Assembly (NCBI RefSeq): GCF_033304595.1
Contig: NZ_CP116341.1
Span: 415,001 to 479,000, forward strand
Direction of reading: 5' to 3'
From: Sporosarcina jeotgali
GTDB taxonomy: Bacteria; Bacillota; Bacilli; Bacillales_A; Planococcaceae
Length of the DNA: 64,000 nt
The notes under the pieces: model-generated
Told to the model about the DNA's origin: nothing
What the model saw: the letters and a program-made list of their open reading frames with translations, nothing else
The model's database searches: none
Part shown: positions 16,741 to 25,531 of the stretch, piece after piece
Numbering within the stretch: position 1 is the stretch's first letter
Layout: every line of letters starts with the position of its first letter
Translations under genes and position numbers: made by a program

Positions 16741-16780
16741 AAAATCCTGTTTTGGCAAGTGATGCCGGTTCAGATATACT
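16741..16780 (+). promoter_or_regulatory. Promoter of intact comM with AAAA-N5-TTTT box
   Basis: AAAA-TCCTG-TTTT (16741-16753) overlaps -35 TTGGCA (16752-16757); -10 TATACT is at 16775-16780, 17 bp away. The AT-box resembles half of a ComK box. Confidence 0.6.
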
Positions 16781-16817
16781 ATCTGCAATGAGGTAGAAGA
16801 GAAGCGGGGTGTAATGG

Positions 16818-18353
16818 ATGGGGCAGGATATATTAAGTGTTGGGCTTGAGGGGATGAAAGGTCATATCGTGCGGGTGGAGGCAAATGTGCGGTCGGATAA
16901 GGATCAGTTTGTGATTGTTGGGCTGCCTGATGCCTCGATTAAAGAATCGAAGGAGCGGGTGTTGAGCTGTTTGCATGCGTTGGATGTGGATCTGGATATG
17001 AAGAAAGTGACGGTGCATTTGTCTCCCGCGGATAAGCGGAAAACGGGGACGGGATATGATGCAGCGATGCTGGTGGCCGTTCTTAAGGAAGTGATGAAGG
17101 AACCGATTCCTATCGATTCTTCTACATGCATTCTTGCCTCGCTTTCTTTGGATGGCCGGCTTGAATCGTTCCATGGACTAATTCCTGCAATCCAGCAAGC
17201 CGTTCTGCTAGGGTTCAAGCGGGTTTTGCTGCCGCCTGTAGATGTCCGTGTCCTTGGTCAGTCCCTTACTGCTGAGCTAATCCCGCTTGCGGATGTGCAG
17301 CAACTGCTCGACTGCCTGCGGGGACAGATGACATTTGAGATGGATGTGCCTAAAGTACTTGTGAAAGAAGAGGAAGCTGTGGATTTAGCGTATCTTCCCG
17401 ACTTTTCGACAGTTCGTGGTCATAAGGAAGCGAAACGGGCGCTTGAGATTGCAGCGGCGGGAGGTCACCACGTACTGATGACGGGGCCACCAGGGTGCGG
17501 GAAAAGTATGCTAGCGGATACATTTCATACGATTCTACCTGATTTACGGAATGAGGAGATGCTTGAAGTATATAGTATCTATCACTTGGCAAAAGAGCGC
17601 AGAGGATTTTCTTCACGACCTCCATATCGATCACCCCACCATTCTGCTTCTGCAATTTCCTTGATCGGAGGAGGAACCTATCCAAAACCAGGTGAAATTT
17701 CACTCGCTCACCGCGGCGTATTGTTTTTGGATGAACTTGGTGAATTCTCAAGAAAGACACTCGATATGCTGCGACAGCCGATGGAAAGCGGAGAAGTGAC
17801 GATTAGCCGGGTGCGCCAATCCGTAACCTATCCAGCCACTTTCACGTTGCTTGCCGCGACTAATCCATGCCCATGCGGCTACTTTGGATCTAATGAACGG
17901 TATTGTAGCTGTTCGCCACAACAAGTGCGCACGTATCAGCTGAAAGCTTCCGGCCCTCTATTGGATCGACTTGATTTTGTTCTATCTTTAACCAGCGTTG
18001 GCTTGAAGCAAGAAGAACACTCAGAGAGATCGGAGGTCATTAGAAAACGAACGGAACAAGCATATCAGTTGCAGTGGAGTCGTTACAAAGGTGGATGGCT
18101 AAACGGAACTGTACCAGGGAGTCTCCTGATAGAGGAGTGTGGGTTGACGAAAGAACACACAGAGCAGCTTGAAAGTATTTGTTTCCATGAAAAATGGAGT
18201 AACCGGACACAGGTGAAACTCATTCGAATTGCACGGACAATTGCAGATCTTGCCGGATCAGCAACTATAACGGATGCTGCAATTGAGGAAGCTGTTCACT
18301 GGAAACGTCTTGCATCCCTACATCACGAGACCAATCGCTCGACGACGATTTGA
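16818..18353 (+). CDS. comM: ComM/YifB-type Mg-chelatase-like AAA ATPase
   Basis: A 511-residue member of the YifB/ComM family. In other bacteria ComM is a hexameric helicase that extends heteroduplex during natural transformation. The N-terminal LonC/S5-like domain (residues 1-165) is followed by the AAA core: Walker A GPPGCGKSM (about 219), Walker B VLFLDELGEF (about 300), a Cys-rich loop NPCPCGYFGSNERYCSC, and the C-terminal helical domain. Length is normal for the family. Its promoter carries an AAAA-N5-TTTT box, suggesting ComK control. It is followed 21 nt later by a RAYT transposase gene. Copies at 14320 and 20828 are broken. A gene-transposase pair like this suggests that comM is being carried. 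Confidence 0.9.
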   Translation: MGQDILSVGLEGMKGHIVRVEANVRSDKDQFVIVGLPDASIKESKERVLSCLHALDVDLDMKKVTVHLSPADKRKTGTGYDAAMLVAVLKEVMKEPIPIDSSTCILASLSLDGRLESFHGLIPAIQQAVLLGFKRVLLPPVDVRVLGQSLTAELIPLADVQQLLDCLRGQMTFEMDVPKVLVKEEEAVDLAYLPDFSTVRGHKEAKRALEIAAAGGHHVLMTGPPGCGKSMLADTFHTILPDLRNEEMLEVYSIYHLAKERRGFSSRPPYRSPHHSASAISLIGGGTYPKPGEISLAHRGVLFLDELGEFSRKTLDMLRQPMESGEVTISRVRQSVTYPATFTLLAATNPCPCGYFGSNERYCSCSPQQVRTYQLKASGPLLDRLDFVLSLTSVGLKQEEHSERSEVIRKRTEQAYQLQWSRYKGGWLNGTVPGSLLIEECGLTKEHTEQLESICFHEKWSNRTQVKLIRIARTIADLAGSATITDAAIEEAVHWKRLASLHHETNRSTTI

Positions 18354-18374
18354 TAATGAAAGGGGGCGGCAATC

Positions 18375-18977
18375 ATTACTCGACGCAAAAGAGACTGGCG
18401 GCCAGGAGCCTATTACCATGTCATCATGCGCGGCAACAACCGCGCGAATGTCTACAATAACGACCAAGACAAATATCATCTCATGCGCTGTATCGCGGAT
18501 GCACACGAACGCTATCCCTTGACCATCCTGGCGTATTGCATCATGTCCAACCACTTCCATATTCTCCTGAAGTCAGAAGATAATCTCAGTAAAATCATGA
18601 GTCTTATTAACCGCCGCTATAGCGATTATTACTCCAAGCGATACCGTCACGTTGGCCGAATCTATCAGCGCCGCTACTTCGCTAAAGAGATCGACAGCCC
18701 GGCAGCGCTGCTAATTGTCAGCCGCTACATTCACCGAAATCCAATTGAGACAAAGATCCCGATGGTGAAAGCCCTCCGCGATTATCCTCACAGTTCCTAT
18801 CCAATTTATTCGAAGGTTTATAGCACTCCTCCTACCTACATCGACACCAATCTCCTTCCGCTTTGCCTTCCTCCAACCTTCAAGAAAACGACCGAAGGAT
18901 ATACTGACTATTGCCTGCAAGAGTTCGGAGAAGAAGAGAACGTCCAAGTGATGGAATGGGTGGAGGACATGACATAA
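18375..18977 (+). CDS. REP-associated tyrosine transposase (RAYT, Y1 family)
   Basis: A 200-residue HUH-type (IS200/IS605-like) single-strand transposase of the RAYT group. The HUH motif is SNHFHILL and the catalytic tyrosine region is SRYIHRNPIE. RAYTs process REP hairpins, which fits the REP-like repeats around it. The family N terminus (RRKRDWRPGAYYHVIMRGNN) lies upstream of the first ATG (18426), so the start is probably ATT at 18375, 8 nt after AAAGGGGG. The second copy at 21579 has the same ATT start. It is apparently intact and co-transcribed with comM. Confidence 0.85.
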   Translation: MTRRKRDWRPGAYYHVIMRGNNRANVYNNDQDKYHLMRCIADAHERYPLTILAYCIMSNHFHILLKSEDNLSKIMSLINRRYSDYYSKRYRHVGRIYQRRYFAKEIDSPAALLIVSRYIHRNPIETKIPMVKALRDYPHSSYPIYSKVYSTPPTYIDTNLLPLCLPPTFKKTTEGYTDYCLQEFGEEENVQVMEWVEDMT

Positions 18978-19016
18978 AGCGAGTTGCTGTTATAATTCCC
19001 TTGTCTATGAAATCAG

Positions 19017-19118
19017 GTATCTGGACCCTACACAATTCAGACACTAATCTGACAACTCTGTATGATAGAATGAAATTAGAAATCCTTTAACTCGAGAAGT
19101 CGGGTTAGGGGATTTTCC
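19017..19118 (+). repeat. REP-like repeat, GGACC subtype
   Basis: Head 19017-19044 (GTATCTGGACCCTAC...CAGACAC) and hairpin AATCCTTTAACTCGAG/CGGGTTAGGGGATT. It belongs to the second head subtype, which has GGACC in place of GTGCACC. Confidence 0.75.
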
Positions 19119-19270
19119 TCATCTGGAATGAAAGGGGTGGAGTCTTCTGATCGAGGAACCGGTCGGGTGGCTCTTTTCTGTTTTCCGTGTAAGCGTCAAA
19201 TACTCCCCACTTCCTAATCAGTCTCCCCTCATGAGATACTTTCCTCATCAGAAAAATGAGGTGAGGTTCT

Positions 19271-19595
19271 ATGACGAGAGACGAACGAAAAGAGTTGTGG
19301 GTAGAGCGAATACGCCGATTTTTTAGAGAACCTTCCTCCGCTTCCTGTATGAAAAACGAGACGAAGTATATAATCTGCTGACCGGCGTTCGGGAAGACGG
19401 AAAACTTCCGAGATATGCGGTGCCTGGACTTGTCCGAACCAAGGCCATCTACATGAACGACCTGATTGCCAAGCTGACCTCCGAATTCAGCGAAGAATAG
19501 AACATCACACGCGGGAGATTGTGGAAGCCGCGATCATCGAGTATTTGCAGAAATACGGCTTCAAGCAGGAGGTGGAGTCGCTGCTGAGAAAATAA
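19271..19595 (+). pseudogene. Degraded recombinase-associated gene
   Basis: The C-terminal coding sequence (LPRYAVPGLVRTKAIYMND ... AAIIEYLQKYGF) matches the C terminus of the protein at 3801-4439 (IPRYLIPGIPQGKNIHMSH ... AIIDFLQKYGY). An in-frame stop at 19498 and a frameshift around 19498-19505 break it. The N terminus (MTRDERKELWVERIRRFF) is preceded by a fair ribosome site but the frame is lost after about 25 codons. It is the relic of another recombinase module. Confidence 0.65.
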
Positions 19596-19620
19596 AATCA
19601 TAAAAGAGAGGAAACAACTT

Positions 19621-19648
19621 CAGCCTTATTTATCGGGGCTGTTTTTTT
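19621..19648 (+). terminator. Rho-independent terminator
   Basis: CAGCC (19621-19625) pairs with GGCTG (19637-19641), followed by seven T. It lies upstream of the toxin-antitoxin pair. Confidence 0.7.
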
Positions 19649-19736
19649 GCTGCGTATAGCTTTGCTGTAGTGGCAAATACTGAATAGAAATTGTATAATG
19701 AAAGGAAGGATATCATGAAGAAGGGGGTTACTGACT

Positions 19737-19910
19737 GTGAAGGAATTAACGCGGGAATCGAAGGAATTTAAAAGAGTCTTGCACAATCTTCATCTGGAAA
19801 ATCTGAGTCTTTCTCCCGATATGCAAAAACGAGTGGTTGAGCTGATTAATGCAAAAGCTTCGATTTCTCCTAACTTGATTAAGGACGTATTGCGACATGG
19901 AAAAGTATAA
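19737..19910 (+). CDS. Putative VbhA-like antitoxin of Fic
   Basis: A 57-residue helical protein starting at GTG 19737 (AAGGGGG about 10 nt upstream). It overlaps the fic start by 14 nt, the usual order for class I Fic antitoxins. The inhibitory motif of that family is (S/T)xxxE(G/N). Here the best candidate is NLHLEN (about residues 18-23), with Asn in the Ser/Thr place, so inhibition through the same glutamate is plausible but not certain. It falls below the usual ORF length cut-off. Confidence 0.6.
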   Translation: MKELTRESKEFKRVLHNLHLENLSLSPDMQKRVVELINAKASISPNLIKDVLRHGKV

Positions 19911-20472
19911 CGAACGAGATAACGACAATTATCTTTTACAACATAACTTGCTCGGGATTGATTCCCAAGAAGAGTTGAAAAAGGCTGAATCATTGTCTTT
20001 CTCACTACGTGCAGCAGCATTGGAACAAGGAGAATTCTCAGTGGATTCTTTTACAATGATGGGGTTTCAAGACCTGCATTTCTATTTATTCCAGGATATT
20101 TATCCGTTTGCCGGGGAGTTTCGAGATGTACAATTGATGAAGGGAAACACCCGCTTTTGTCAGGTTCAATTTTTAGAGAGTTATGCTATAGATTTATTTC
20201 GTGAGCTAAATGAAGAGCCCTCCTGGAATTCGTTAAAAGAAGCGGCTAATCGTTTAGCTTATTTTAAATCGGAACTCAACATGCTTCATCCCTTTAGAGA
20301 GGGAAATGGCAGAACGACACGTATCTATATACGAGCCTATGCGATTAAGCGAGGGATAGATTGGTCGTATGAAACGATTGATCGTGATAGGTACATGCAA
20401 GCCATGATTCAATCGGTAGTGGATATAGGCGAGTTACAAGAATTATTTACAGAATCGATTAATTACGTTTAA
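19897..20472 (+). CDS. fic: Fic-domain toxin
   Basis: A 191-residue Fic protein. The active-site motif HPFREGNGRTTR (about residues 131-142) matches HxFx(D/E)GNGRxxR, so AMP transfer from ATP to a target protein hydroxyl is expected. The flap region is FAGEFRDVQLMKGNTRFC. There is no internal inhibitory alpha helix at the termini that I can see, in agreement with a separate antitoxin upstream. The stop is 5 nt before the left inverted end of the comM-RAYT unit. It is likely a stabilisation module of the mobile island. Confidence 0.87.
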   Translation: MEKYNERDNDNYLLQHNLLGIDSQEELKKAESLSFSLRAAALEQGEFSVDSFTMMGFQDLHFYLFQDIYPFAGEFRDVQLMKGNTRFCQVQFLESYAIDLFRELNEEPSWNSLKEAANRLAYFKSELNMLHPFREGNGRTTRIYIRAYAIKRGIDWSYETIDRDRYMQAMIQSVVDIGELQELFTESINYV

Positions 20473-20477
20473 ATTGA

Positions 20478-20580
20478 GTACCTGGACCCCACACAATTAA
20501 GACACTAATCAGACAACTCTGTATGCTAGAATGAAATTAGAAATCCTTTAACTCGAGAAGTCGGGTTAGAGGATTTTTTC
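20478..20580 (+). repeat. REP-like repeat, left end of composite unit
   Basis: Head plus hairpin AATCCTTTAACTCGAG/CGGGTTAGAGGATT and T-run, very similar to 19017-19118. Confidence 0.8.
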
Positions 20581-20749
20581 ATCTGGGGGACAGTGAAATT
20601 CTTTATACAATTCAAAACTTATCCACTTTCATACTTTGGCAGGTTTTTGCGTAGCAAAGTTCAAATTTGTCATTAGCACTCCCAAATAATGTATCGTTAA
20701 ACCCCATACGTATCACTTTTGTACCGACACTGAATTATAAAATACTTTG

Positions 20750-20789
20750 AAAACACCGTTTTGGCTGGCCTTGCGAGTTCAGATATACT
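20750..20789 (+). promoter_or_regulatory. Promoter of comM copy 3 with AAAA-N5-TTTT box
   Basis: AAAA-CACCG-TTTT (20750-20762) overlaps -35 TTGGCT (20761-20766); -10 TATACT at 20784-20789, 17-bp spacing. The five spacer bases differ from the other two copies while AAAA and TTTT are kept. Confidence 0.6.
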
Positions 20790-20827
20790 ATTTGCAATGA
20801 GAAAGAAAAGAAAGCGGGATGAGATGT

Positions 20828-21564
20828 TTGGGACAGGAAGTTCTGAGTGTCGGGTTAGAAGGAATGAAAGGACATATCGTTCGGGTGGAAGCAAATGTCC
20901 GGTCGGATAAACGTTGAGTTTGTGATTGTGGGGCTGCCTGATGCATCGATCAAAGAATCGAAGGAACGGGTGCTGAGCTGTCTGCATGCGCTGGATGTGG
21001 ATCTCGATATGAAGAAAGTGACGGTGCATTTGTCTCCGGCGGATAAGCGTAAGACGGGAACCGGCTATGATGCGGCTATGTTAGTACAGTTCTCAAGGAA
21101 GTGATGAAGGAACCGATTCCGCTCGATACTTCTACATGCATTTTAACGTCACTCTCTTTGGATGGCCGCCTGGAATCGTTCCATGGACTGATTCCTGCCA
21201 TCCAGCAAGCGGTTCTGCTCGGATTCAAGCAGGTATTGCTGCCGCCCGTTGATGTTGGAGTTATTGGGAAAGCTTTATCTGCAGAACTGATCCCCCTTGC
21301 CGACTTCCATCAGTTGCTGGAAGTCTGTTGCTAGCCACTTGCGGACTGACTGATCAACAGAATTACCTGCTGGAGACGATTTGTTTCAGCAACAAATGGA
21401 GTAACCGGACCTTGGTGAAGCTGATCCGTCTTGCCCGCGCCATTTATGATTTGGAAGAAGTACCATACATAACAGAAGCGTCCATAGAAGAAGCAATCTA
21501 CTGGAAACAGATGGCCGACCTCCATCAGGATGCACAACGAATACACAGCACGTCAGAAAGCTGA
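20828..21564 (+). pseudogene. comM-like pseudogene (copy 3)
   Basis: A diverged comM copy starting at TTG 20828 (LGQEVLSVGLEGMKG). It has a frameshift near 20910 (SDKR to a shifted frame), another near 21090, and a large internal deletion at about 21330. The deletion removes the whole AAA core, joining residue ~165 to the C-terminal helical domain (CGLTDQQNYLLETICF). It is non-functional as an ATPase. Its divergence from the intact copy shows that it is an older copy, not a recent duplicate. Confidence 0.85.
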
Positions 21565-21578
21565 AGGAGGGATTAACG

Positions 21579-22185
21579 ATTCCCAGACAGAAACGCAACT
21601 GGCGTCCAGGAGCCTTTTTTCATGTTGTTATGCGCGGCAACAATCGTGCCAACATTTACAACGACCCGCAGGATAAATACCATCTCATGCGCTGTATCGA
21701 AGACGCATATACACGATGTCCTTTTACCATAATGGCATTCTGTATCATGTCTAACCATTTTCATATCCTCATGAAGTCAGAAGAGGATCTCAGTAAAATC
21801 ATGAAGCTGATCAACCGCAGGTACAGTGATTACTGCTCCAAGCGATACCGTCATGTCGGCCGCATTTACCAACGGCGCTACTACTCAAAACTGGTAGACA
21901 ATCCTGCTGCCCTCTTGTTTGTCAGCCGGTATATCCACAGAAACCCCATTGAAACAAGAATTCCGATGGTCAATGATCTGAAAGACTCCCCCACAGTTCT
22001 TTTCCACTCTATATTAATCCGTATTCGGAACCACAATCCTACATGGATATTAGTCTGCTGCCCCTTTGCCATGCCTGCCCCCTTCATTTGAAAAAACGAC
22101 AGCCGGATACGGTTTATATTGTTTACAGAAGTTTGGTAACGAAGAAAATGAAGAAATGTTGGAATGGATGATGGAAATGCAGTAG
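21579..22185 (+). pseudogene. RAYT transposase pseudogene
   Basis: Second RAYT, with AAGGAGGG then an ATT start at 21579 and RQKRNWRPGAFFHVVMRGNN. The HUH motif (SNHFHILM) and tyrosine region (SRYIHRNPIE) are intact. A frameshift at about 21985 (DLKDSPTVL instead of DYPHSS) and at least one more disrupt the C terminus; the original last codons (NEEMLEWMMEMQ) end at 22185. The intact catalytic core could still be translated as a shortened protein. Confidence 0.8.
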
Positions 22186-22256
22186 ATTTAGAGGTGGCAC
22201 GACCATCACAATTCAAACTGATTTATAGTGAATTCATCAAGTTATTACAGATAAAG

Positions 22257-22298
22257 CAAAAGAGCTCATCGTCCCCAAGAGGGAATGGCGAGCTCTTT
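22257..22298 (+). repeat. AGAGCTC hairpin repeat (family 2)
   Basis: AAAAGAGCTC...GAGCTCTTT hairpin, related to copies at 30645, 46644 and 49280. It is preceded by the half-head CACAATTCAAA at about 22209. It lies in the right arm of the composite unit. Confidence 0.7.
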
Positions 22299-22494
22299 CT
22301 GCTTACAAAGACATAGCTGAAATTGTAACGCCAATAATTGCATGATGATTGCCAATCTAAGATACTTGCACCTCGGTACAGGTAAGCTTTTTTATGATTT
22401 CATTGTACCGAGTATGCTAATTTCACGACAGATGAACAATACCTCTGATTTGTGGACCGATGTTGTCGAGATGGGTTAAGTAGAGTTCTGAATA

Positions 22495-22522
22495 GTGTCA
22501 GAATTGTATGTGGTCCAGGTAC
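22495..22522 (-). repeat. Inverted REP-like head, right end of composite unit
   Basis: Reads GTGTCAGAATTGTATG...CCAGGTAC on the plus strand, the inverse of the left head at 20478. Confidence 0.8.
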
Positions 22523-22607
22523 CTCGTTAAAAAAATTTTCTCATATTGAGTATAGGCCTATTGTAATGTAGTATATAAGTGGTATGTATACAGGGAGAGG
22601 AAGAGTG

Positions 22608-25030
22608 ATGACGAGGATGATAAGATCGATTAAAAATGGAATGAGTCTTCTTTTTGCATGTGTTTTATTGCTAGGAGGATTGGCGCCAGCAGTGAGCGCT
22701 GCGATCCCTACATGGAGTGAGCCGATTGCTCCGAAGACAACAACGGATGTTAATAAAGCATGGACAGTGACCTATTCGGACACCATCGATGCTTCGACTG
22801 TAACTGCTGACAATGTTCGGGTGGTTACGGAGTCTGGGGCACCCGTGAAAACGGATGCTGTGGTTGAAGGAAAGACGATTCGTGTCGTTCCTGTTGCAAG
22901 TTATGCACCAGGTAAGTATCTATTGTACGTAGGACCAGGAATCCATTCCAAAAAAGGTGAGTTGCAAAAAGCGGATATCAAGTTTTCGTTCGTTGTGGCT
23001 CCTGAATCGGAAGCAAAGCCTCAGGTAATTCAATCGATTAAAGAGGGTAGCGTTCAGATTGGTGGTCAGCAATATACTGTGACACCACAGCTGAAAGAGC
23101 TGTTTTCTGTTGCTAATAAGAATGCATTGAAGAATGCTTCCGTTACGTTCACAGCTTCAGGGAGTCAAGTGACTGAAGTTCAAGATTTATATCTTGTGAA
23201 TGGTGGCGATCAGATAGGGGAACAAGTTCTCCAAGGTGGGGGAGGCAAAATCGTAGGGAATCTATACGTAGAAAGCGACTACTATCATGTGCGCAATCTG
23301 GCAGTTCAAGGAGATATTCTGTTCTCGGAAATAGTGACGGAAGCTTCACAGCCGACCACTTGACTGTAGAGGGGAAGGTGACGGTACCTGAAACAGTACA
23401 GACGGCTGTCCAAACTTTTGCGGCCTATCCCACTACACGAATGACGATTGTTTTCCAAGACTCCTCGATTGCAGTCATCGAGATTAGTAGGAAGGATACG
23501 TATGTACAAGGAATGGGGAACACGCAAGTGACTTCAGTGGCGATCATGGCCAATTCTGAACTGTACTTCGATACGAATGTTATCCTCCCGAATGTGAAGA
23601 TTTCAAAAGGGGTTACGCACATTGACTTGAACGCGACGATCAAGAACGTTGTGATTGAATCGAGCGATGACATCCACATCACGGGAAGCGGAGACTTTGA
23701 AAATGTTACTGTCAGTACAAATAAGACGGTGGACTTTGCTGCGAAAGGATCCATCGGCAACCTGAATATGGAGAATGGGACAGGGACTGTTGAGTTAGGC
23801 AATGAACTAAACGTATCGAATGTGACATTGCCTCCGGGCAAGACGGCAAACGAAGTAATTAGCAACTTTGAAGGGGTCAAAGATAAAATCGAAAAAGTCG
23901 ACAATGTCGATAATCCCGCTTATATCCCTGGACAAGTGCCGGAGAATCCGAACGGTCACTTTACAGCAGGCGTGTCGAAGGTTGAAGGTCGGTATGGGTA
24001 TGTCTCGTTAAATGTTAAAAACCAAGGTTCTTACGAAGTAAAGTATTTACAAAAAGATCGTTTCGTAACACCCCCTACAAACCCCGGAGCAATCGGACAG
24101 CAAGTGCCTAAAGGAGCTGTTAGTTTCAAGGATGGCGATCAAATCATCCAATATTATGGACATGAGCTGTTCGTATACCAAGTGGATGCTGCTGGAACAA
24201 TCAATGATATGAAGGAACTGGATGATCATACAATTGCCCCACCTCGTTATGAACTGGTTGGCAGATCTCTCACTGTAACAGTTCCCATGATTCCTAAGCA
24301 TTTATCCAATTATGGAGATAGTACAAACCTCTTTATAACAACCGAGAATTTTGCCCAATCCTTTGCAGATCTTACCGAAGATAAATGGACAAAGGTTGAT
24401 GGTCTTCTGTCCATCACCCTACGATTGAATGGGGACGTTAAAGGGATTACAAAGGTCATAACTGACTTTCCTTCAGTTAAATTTATGTCTTACCTAAATA
24501 GAGAATCCAACCCAGTCACTGAAAAGCTATTATTAAATGAATTATACTTACTTTTAAAGTTCGATCAGCCAAAGACTAGAAGTTTTTACATCTATGATTC
24601 TATGCATTATTTAGCTTGTGGATATTACGGTGATTTTTCTAATATGGATGACCGTTGCAAAGAACCAGACTTCAAGCCTTTTCAGAGTGATTCTTTAAGT
24701 ATGGCAACATATCGACAAGAATTATTGAGAAACGAGTTGTCCATAACTACTGCTATAGACTTCAAACGAATTATTGCGAAAGTCGATCTACAGCTGAAAG
24801 ACAAAGTAGTGACTTATATCAAAGCGGACAAACAAGTGACCGACTTATTCAAAGATGATTTCTATCAATACGATGAGGGAAATCAACTTAAACCGGAAAC
24901 GACACAGCGAGATATCGACACCGCTCGCCTGGCGGTAAATCAGGTAAGCGATGAATTCACAGAGAAAATGTACCTGAATTGGTTATTGGACACAGCAGGC
25001 AGAGAATTATCTGGAGAGTCTGGTAGATAA
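22608..25030 (+). pseudogene. Secreted Ig-module/beta-rich surface protein, frameshifted
   Basis: Starts at ATG 22608 after GAGGAAGAG with a signal peptide ending ...SAA near residue 33. The SbsA-type Ig-like domain follows (KAWTVTYSDTIDAST ... FSFVVAPE), then a repetitive beta-rich region of the pectate-lyase/bactofilin type (VTSVAIMANSELYF, NVKISKGVTHIDLN) and an alpha-rich C terminus. The frame breaks at about 23328: GGAAATAG should read GGAAAATAG, since one extra A joins SE to NSDGSFTADHLTVEGK in the next frame. Either the gene is newly inactivated, phase-variable, or this is an assembly error. A full-length protein would have about 807 residues. Confidence 0.75.
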
Positions 25031-25047
25031 TTCGAATGAAATAGATC

Positions 25048-25085
25048 ACTCCTCTAACCCGTTGGTATGGGTTAGAGGAGTTTTT
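25048..25085 (+). terminator. Rho-independent terminator
   Basis: ACTCCTCTAACCC (25048-25060) pairs exactly with GGGTTAGAGGAGT (25069-25081), then TTTTT. It ends the surface-protein gene. Confidence 0.9.
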
Positions 25086-25124
25086 GTGTTAGTTGTGGAT
25101 TGTTTTCCCAATATAGAAAGAAAA

Positions 25125-25307
25125 ATGACCATTACTATGCGGAAACTGAAAGAAGAAGGCATTAATATCTCGTATAGAAGAACGGAAACACATTATGAAT
25201 ATGAATTGCTCCATTCATTCTCCTTTAGATATATAAAGCAAGTCGATTTTCGAGGCGATATTAGTACAGAACATATCATTATTCTTGCCAAGCAGTTATC
25301 AGATTAG
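25125..25307 (+). CDS. Possible small protein, 60 residues
   Basis: A short frame starting MTITMRKLKEEGINISYRR, just after the terminator, with only a weak AGAAAG site. Charged and soluble. No family recognised. It may be a fragment of a larger lost gene. Confidence 0.35.
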   Translation: MTITMRKLKEEGINISYRRTETHYEYELLHSFSFRYIKQVDFRGDISTEHIIILAKQLSD

Positions 25308-25531
25308 ATAGTAGGAGAAGGTTATGGAAAGTAATCATAATATTTAACGAAATGTGCTATGTAATGTGATCGAATGATGCGATAAATCATGGAGAATTGA
25401 ATTTGTCAAGGAACTGGAGAAAAGTTGGTTGAAACAACCAAATGACAGAAAAAAAGGAGGTAACTTACATTTAGAGTGGACAACATCCAATTCGCTGATT
25501 ATACTGAAAATATAGGGAAGGGGGAGGGCAG

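Larger units (their letters stand above)
20478..22522 (+). mobile_element. comM-RAYT composite unit with 28-bp inverted ends
   Basis: The left head (20478-20505, GTACCTGGACCCCACAC...) and the right head (22495-22522) are inverted copies of each other with 24 of 28 positions matching. Between them lie a hairpin repeat, a comM pseudogene, a RAYT pseudogene and a second hairpin repeat. No clear target duplication is visible. A fossil of the right half recurs at 30472-30825, which supports this right boundary. Confidence 0.65.

Noticed and set aside
11611..20580. CRISPR array
   Set aside because: The repeats are irregularly spaced (hundreds of bases to kilobases), carry hairpins and heads of variable type, and no cas genes are near.
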